Below, one piece after another: positions 60,882 to 64,000 of a stretch of DNA of 64,000 nt. A program made the translations under genes and the position numbers. The DNA is taken from the NCBI GenBank assembly GCA_029263415.1, contig JAJCXN010000039.1, forward strand, positions 186,001-250,000, in the 5' to 3' direction. This DNA comes from Acidobacteriota bacterium. Lineage in GTDB: Bacteria; Acidobacteriota; Thermoanaerobaculia; Multivoradales; Multivoraceae. Under the pieces are notes generated by a model, which was not told where the DNA came from, did not search any database, and saw only the letters and a list, made by a program, of their open reading frames with translations. How positions within the stretch are numbered: the first letter of the stretch is position 1; every line of letters starts with the position of its first letter.

Positions 60882-62141
60882 ATGAATCCCCGACAAACCT
60901 CCACAAGTCTGCCGTTGCGATCCTTCACGTCTCGCGCGAAGTCGCTCGCCGTTCTAGCAGTCCTGCTCAGCTTCGGTCTGTTGTTCAGCGCCTGCCCGCC
61001 GTCCAACGAATCGAAGATCAGTGTCATTCTGCCGCTCTCAGGCGAGTACTCCCAGTACGGTCAGGCCATTCGCAATGGCATCAAGCTCGCTGAGGAGGAA
61101 ATGCTCGCAGCCAAGCCTGGACTGGGGTTGACCCTTGAGTACCTCGACTCGGAAAGCGACGCCGCTAAGGGTAAAGCGCTGCTTGAAGAGGCTTACAAGA
61201 CCTCGATTGCAGCGATCGGTGGAGCCACCAGCTCCGAGGCGCTAGAACAGATCCAAGCTGCTGAGGTTGCTGAGCGGGCACTCATTTCGCCCACAGCGTC
61301 GAGCCCGGCCCTATCTGGTGCGTCGAGGAACTTCTTCCGCATATTCCCCAGTGCCGACGTGGAATCCGCCGTTTTGGCCGGCTACGTGACGAACCAACTG
61401 GCGTCTCGGCGCCTGGCCATCCTCTACCAGAACGATGCTTACGGCTCCGCCACTTCAGAGTCGCTGAAGAAGGTGTTCACTGGCGAGGTTGTTCAGGAGG
61501 TTCCTTTTGTGATCGCGGGAGACTTGGGCGAGGCGGTCGCGGCGATTGTCGAGTCGGATCCTCAAGCCGTGTACGTTGCGGCGATTGGTGAGGACCTCGC
61601 TCGTGCCATTCGGGCCCTTCGCGATGCTGGCATTGTCGACGACGAAGAGAAGAAGCAGTGGATTCTGACCAGTTCTGCTTTGGTCAGCCCGCAGGTTCTT
61701 GCATCGGCTGGCAGTGCCGCGAACCGTGTGTTTCTCGCGCAGACGGAGTTCGATCTTGACTCGCAAGAGGAACCGATCGCATCGTTCATCCCAGCGTTTG
61801 AGGCGAAGTACAACACCAAGCCTGGTTACTACGCCGCTCACGGCTACGACGCCATGCTGGTTGCAGTCGCAGCCCTCGAAGAGGCTGGCGCCAACGCCTT
61901 GCCGGTCGACTTCATCAAGGCCCTGCGCAACATCAACAATCTGCCCGGCGTAACTGGAAGCATCCAGTTTCGTGAGAGCGGGGACGTGCAGAAGTTCACC
62001 AAGGGGTACTGGATTGTCGACGGAGTGCCTATTGACTATGAAGCGTACGTCAAGAAGAGGGCGGACGAGATCAAGGCGCTGCAGAACGAGCTTCGCAAAA
62101 AAATGGATGCAAACGCTCGGAAGCTTCGCGACGCTGGCTAG
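60882..62141 (+). CDS. Lipoprotein branched-chain amino acid type substrate-binding protein
   Basis: A periplasmic binding protein of about 419 residues (type I fold, LivJ/AmiC-like). A lipoprotein signal VLAVLLSFGLLFSAC leads to a lipidated Cys. Hallmarks are ISVILPLSGEYSQYGQAIRNGIKLAEEEM, VEYLDSESDAAKGK-like (LEYLDSESDAAKGKALLEEAY), AIGGATSSEALEQI, ISPTASSPALSGASRNFFRIFPSADVES, and RLAILYQNDAYG. The C-terminal helical tail (KKRADEIKALQNELRKKM) is longer than usual. No permease or ATPase gene is adjacent in either direction, so it may be an orphan receptor or serve a transporter elsewhere. The start is fixed by AAGGAG 10 nt before ATG 60882. Confidence 0.9.
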   Translation: MNPRQTSTSLPLRSFTSRAKSLAVLAVLLSFGLLFSACPPSNESKISVILPLSGEYSQYGQAIRNGIKLAEEEMLAAKPGLGLTLEYLDSESDAAKGKALLEEAYKTSIAAIGGATSSEALEQIQAAEVAERALISPTASSPALSGASRNFFRIFPSADVESAVLAGYVTNQLASRRLAILYQNDAYGSATSESLKKVFTGEVVQEVPFVIAGDLGEAVAAIVESDPQAVYVAAIGEDLARAIRALRDAGIVDDEEKKQWILTSSALVSPQVLASAGSAANRVFLAQTEFDLDSQEEPIASFIPAFEAKYNTKPGYYAAHGYDAMLVAVAALEEAGANALPVDFIKALRNINNLPGVTGSIQFRESGDVQKFTKGYWIVDGVPIDYEAYVKKRADEIKALQNELRKKMDANARKLRDAG

Positions 62142-62167
62142 CGAGCAGCTGACTTGCCTCGAAGGGA

Positions 62168-62198
62168 ACGGTCGGCCTAGCGCCGGCCGTTTCTCGTT
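62168..62198 (+). terminator. Intrinsic terminator after the substrate-binding protein gene
   Basis: ACGGTCGGC (62168-62176) pairs with GCCGGCCGT (62182-62190) across a CTAGC loop with one G-U pair, followed by TTCTCGTT. The hairpin is 27 bp after the stop codon and has the stem/U-run arrangement of a Rho-independent terminator. Confidence 0.75.
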
Positions 62199-62382
62199 GG
62201 GGCTATGACTGGTGCTGGTAGAACCCCGACGGGGTGGATGTTCGCCGGGCAGGAGGCGGGACGATGCGGTCGCTCGGGGCGATCGCCTGGGGCACCGTGC
62301 GGTAGGATGCCGCCTCTTGATGACAGGTTGAAGTGATGGTGGGCGGCCTCGCGGCCCCTTCAGACTCGTGGAGGAGATTCCA

Positions 62383-63774
62383 GTGGCAGGTATTCAACGG
62401 TACGGCAGCTACGTTCCCTTTTGTCGGTTGCAACGGTCGGCGATTGGCGCAGGCAAGGGTGAGCGCGCCGCGGCCAGCTATGACGAAGATGCTGTGTCGA
62501 TGGCAGTCGAGGCCTCGCGCGAAGCAATGCGTGCCTTCGAAGGTGGGATCGATCGCTTGGTCTTCGCAACCACTAGTGCGCCCTACCTCGAGAAGCTGAA
62601 CGCCACCACAATCCATGCCGCCCTAGATCTTGACTCTGCGGTGAGTGCTTCAGATATGACGACTTCCAGCCGCTCAGGCGTGGTCGCCTTGAGCGACGCG
62701 TTGGACGCGTCGCATGCCGGTCGTACCACGTTGGTGGCGGCTTCGGATGTGGTGGTGGGAGCGCCGGGCGGACCCCGGGAGTCGCAGGGCGGAGACGCTG
62801 CAGCGACGGTCGTGGTGGGTCCTGGAGATGGAATCGCCAAGCTGATTGGGCGCGCGTCGCGCACTGAGGAAGTGCTCGACGTCTGGCGCTCTGAAGGTAT
62901 GGCGTTCGCTAGCCAGTGGGAAGAGCGCTTTGGAGCTGAGGTCTTTGTGCCGATGTTCGCGTCAACCATCCAAGCAGCGCTCGCCGATGCCGGAATCAGC
63001 GCCGACGATCTTGATGCAGCGCTTATCGATAGCACCAATGCGCGCGTTAACCGCGCAATCCCCAAGGCGACCGGGATCGCAGCTGAGAAGTTTTTGGGAG
63101 CTGCGGAGTTTGCTGGTTCAGTGGGTCGCGCCGGGGCGGCAAATGCGGCCTTGCTGCTCGCCAACGCCTTGGATCAAGCCAAGCCGGGCGACAAGATCCT
63201 GGTGGGAGTCGCAGCGGACGGAGCGGATGTGCTGATCTTCGAGGCGACCGATGCACTTGCTGATGCGCGACCGAAGCACTCGGTTGCTGATTGGCTGGCT
63301 TCGAAGAAAGACGACTTGGCCTACACCGCTTATCTCAAATGGCGCGGAGTATTGCCGTTCGAGCCACCACGCCGGCCAGACCCAGATCGTCCGGCCTCAC
63401 CGCCAATGATGCGCGCGGAGCGGTGGAAGTACGCCTTTGTGGGCTCGAAGTGCACCAAGTGTTCGGCGGTCAACCTGCCACCTCAACGAGTGTGTGTGGC
63501 GTGTCAGGCAGTTGATGAGATGGAGCCAGTTCAGTGTGCGGATGCACAGTGCCGAGTCGCGACATACACCATCGACCGGCTCGCCTATTCGCTGCAACCG
63601 CCTGTCGTTGCTGCGGTGGTAGACTTTTCTGAAGGTGGCCGCCTCAATTGCCAGCTCACCGATGTCGACCCCGAGAGCGTCGGCATTGGCGATGAACTGG
63701 AGATGACCTTTCGCCGTTTCTTCGTGGCGGGAGGCGTGCACAACTATTTTTGGAAGGCGCGGCCCCAGCGCTAG
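62383..63774 (+). CDS. Thiolase-like (HMG-CoA synthase family) protein fused to a DUF35 domain
   Basis: A 463-residue fusion. Residues 1-320 have the thiolase-like fold of hydroxymethylglutaryl-CoA synthase/KAS III (MAGIQRYGSYVPFCRL, GIDRLVFATTSAPYLEKLNATTIHAALDL, AAEFAGSVGRAGAANAALLLANAL). The position of the catalytic Cys is occupied by Ser in SASDMTTSSRSGVVAL, so condensation activity is unlikely. Residues 340-463 are a DUF35 module: a zinc ribbon with C357-x2-C360 and C371-x2-C374, then an OB-fold ending FFVAGGVHNYFW. Such modules hold CoA for thiolase partners; the next gene encodes one. The GTG at 62383 is preceded by GGAGG 8 nt upstream; a GTG five codons earlier is less likely. Confidence 0.87.
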   Translation: MAGIQRYGSYVPFCRLQRSAIGAGKGERAAASYDEDAVSMAVEASREAMRAFEGGIDRLVFATTSAPYLEKLNATTIHAALDLDSAVSASDMTTSSRSGVVALSDALDASHAGRTTLVAASDVVVGAPGGPRESQGGDAAATVVVGPGDGIAKLIGRASRTEEVLDVWRSEGMAFASQWEERFGAEVFVPMFASTIQAALADAGISADDLDAALIDSTNARVNRAIPKATGIAAEKFLGAAEFAGSVGRAGAANAALLLANALDQAKPGDKILVGVAADGADVLIFEATDALADARPKHSVADWLASKKDDLAYTAYLKWRGVLPFEPPRRPDPDRPASPPMMRAERWKYAFVGSKCTKCSAVNLPPQRVCVACQAVDEMEPVQCADAQCRVATYTIDRLAYSLQPPVVAAVVDFSEGGRLNCQLTDVDPESVGIGDELEMTFRRFFVAGGVHNYFWKARPQR

Positions 63775-63869
63775 CGCCTCGTGTCGAAAGCGACCTCAAG
63801 ATCAAAGGCTCCACGGACGGAATAGCATCGACATCGCGGCTTAGCATCGAGAACGAGAAGGAGAGAGCA

Positions 63870-64000
63870 ATGGGCAGCAAGGGAATTTGTGATCGCGTAG
63901 CCATCGTCGGGATGGGTTGCACCAAATTCGGTGAGCACTGGGGCAAGAGCGTTAGCGATCTCTTGGTCGACGCAGCGCACGATGCCTACCATTCCGCGGG
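63870..64000 (+). CDS. Thiolase (SCP-x type acetyl-CoA acetyltransferase), N-terminal fragment
   Basis: The gene starts with ATG at 63870, with AAGGAG 8-9 nt upstream, and continues past the right edge; 43 codons are visible. The N-terminus DRVAIVGMGCTKFGEHWGKSVSDLLVDAAHDA is the pattern of SCP-x/lipid-transfer thiolases (AIVGxGxTxFGxxxxxSxxDLxxxA), which work with DUF35 proteins. Pairing with the fusion gene 95 bp upstream strongly suggests a complex acting on acyl-CoA in sterol/fatty acid side-chain or related degradation. The catalytic region lies outside the window. Confidence 0.85.
   Translation, partial: MGSKGICDRVAIVGMGCTKFGEHWGKSVSDLLVDAAHDAYHSA

Overview
The window reads as a chromosomal segment of a Gram-negative, aerobic, heterotrophic bacterium of moderately high G+C. 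There is a periplasm: twin-arginine and lipoprotein signals, multihaem cytochromes, FecR-type and HlyD-type periplasmic proteins, and LolD/FtsX-like transporters. Respiration uses an alternative complex III (ACIII) plus a caa3-type oxidase. That arrangement, a eukaryotic-like Ser/Thr kinase with TPR repeats and a single-chain acyl-CoA carboxylase would fit Acidobacteriota, Myxococcota or related uncultured marine lineages. I cannot fix the phylum from the sequence alone. Non-ATG starts (GTG, TTG) and start/stop overlaps are frequent. I saw no rRNA, tRNA, CRISPR array, insertion sequence or prophage.

Layout. 1-4740: envelope/polysaccharide genes (GT2 fragment, NAD-dependent epimerase, MATE exporter, small PHA-system-like protein, Wzx-like flippase). 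5027-12590: acyl-CoA metabolism and housekeeping (single-chain biotin-dependent carboxylase, orphan LolD-like ATPase, TesB thioesterase, 2Fe-2S ferredoxin, 3-hydroxyisobutyrate-dehydrogenase-like enzyme, 3-methyladenine glycosylase). 12606-19596: signalling (Ser/Thr kinase with TPRs, DMT permease, ECF sigma factor with a very large zinc-finger/FecR partner). 19942-25447: a four-gene ABC-2 exporter operon and a PilZ-like modular protein. 25531-36000: MFS transporter, spermidine-synthase-like protein, FMN glutamate-synthase-like enzyme, glycosylasparaginase, a LemA/TPM/TPM cluster, a paraoxonase-like lactonase and a HAD phosphatase. 36680-49901: a 12-gene operon actABCDEF - membrane protein - sco - coxBACD, preceded by a perfect 18-bp Rex-type palindrome. 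50094-57184: a second Spinster-like MFS paralogue, an ABC ATPase/FtsX permease/HlyD adaptor trio and a YhbY protein. 57185-64000: a glycosyltransferase, a selenoprotein locus, a lipoprotein substrate-binding protein, and a thiolase-like/DUF35 fusion followed by the start of an SCP-x-type thiolase.

The most striking item is at 58388-60479 on the minus strand. Two apparently separate ORFs form one 169-residue protein of the UGSC family, read through an in-frame TGA (Sec91). A perfect 8-bp stem with a GUG loop lies 12-30 nt downstream of the TGA, in the position of a bacterial SECIS. Its upstream neighbour is a two-domain protein with a thioredoxin-like CPTC N-terminus and a large uncharacterised C-terminal domain. 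Together they look like an undescribed selenium-dependent redox pair.

The respiratory operon encodes a quinol:cytochrome c oxidoreductase (ACIII) and an A2-type caa3 oxidase whose subunit II carries its own haem c, so electrons could pass directly between the complexes. The upstream palindrome suggests NADH/NAD+-responsive or CRP-type control. Several genes are followed by short G+C-rich tandem repeats that begin at or soon after the stop codon, a recurring feature of this genome.
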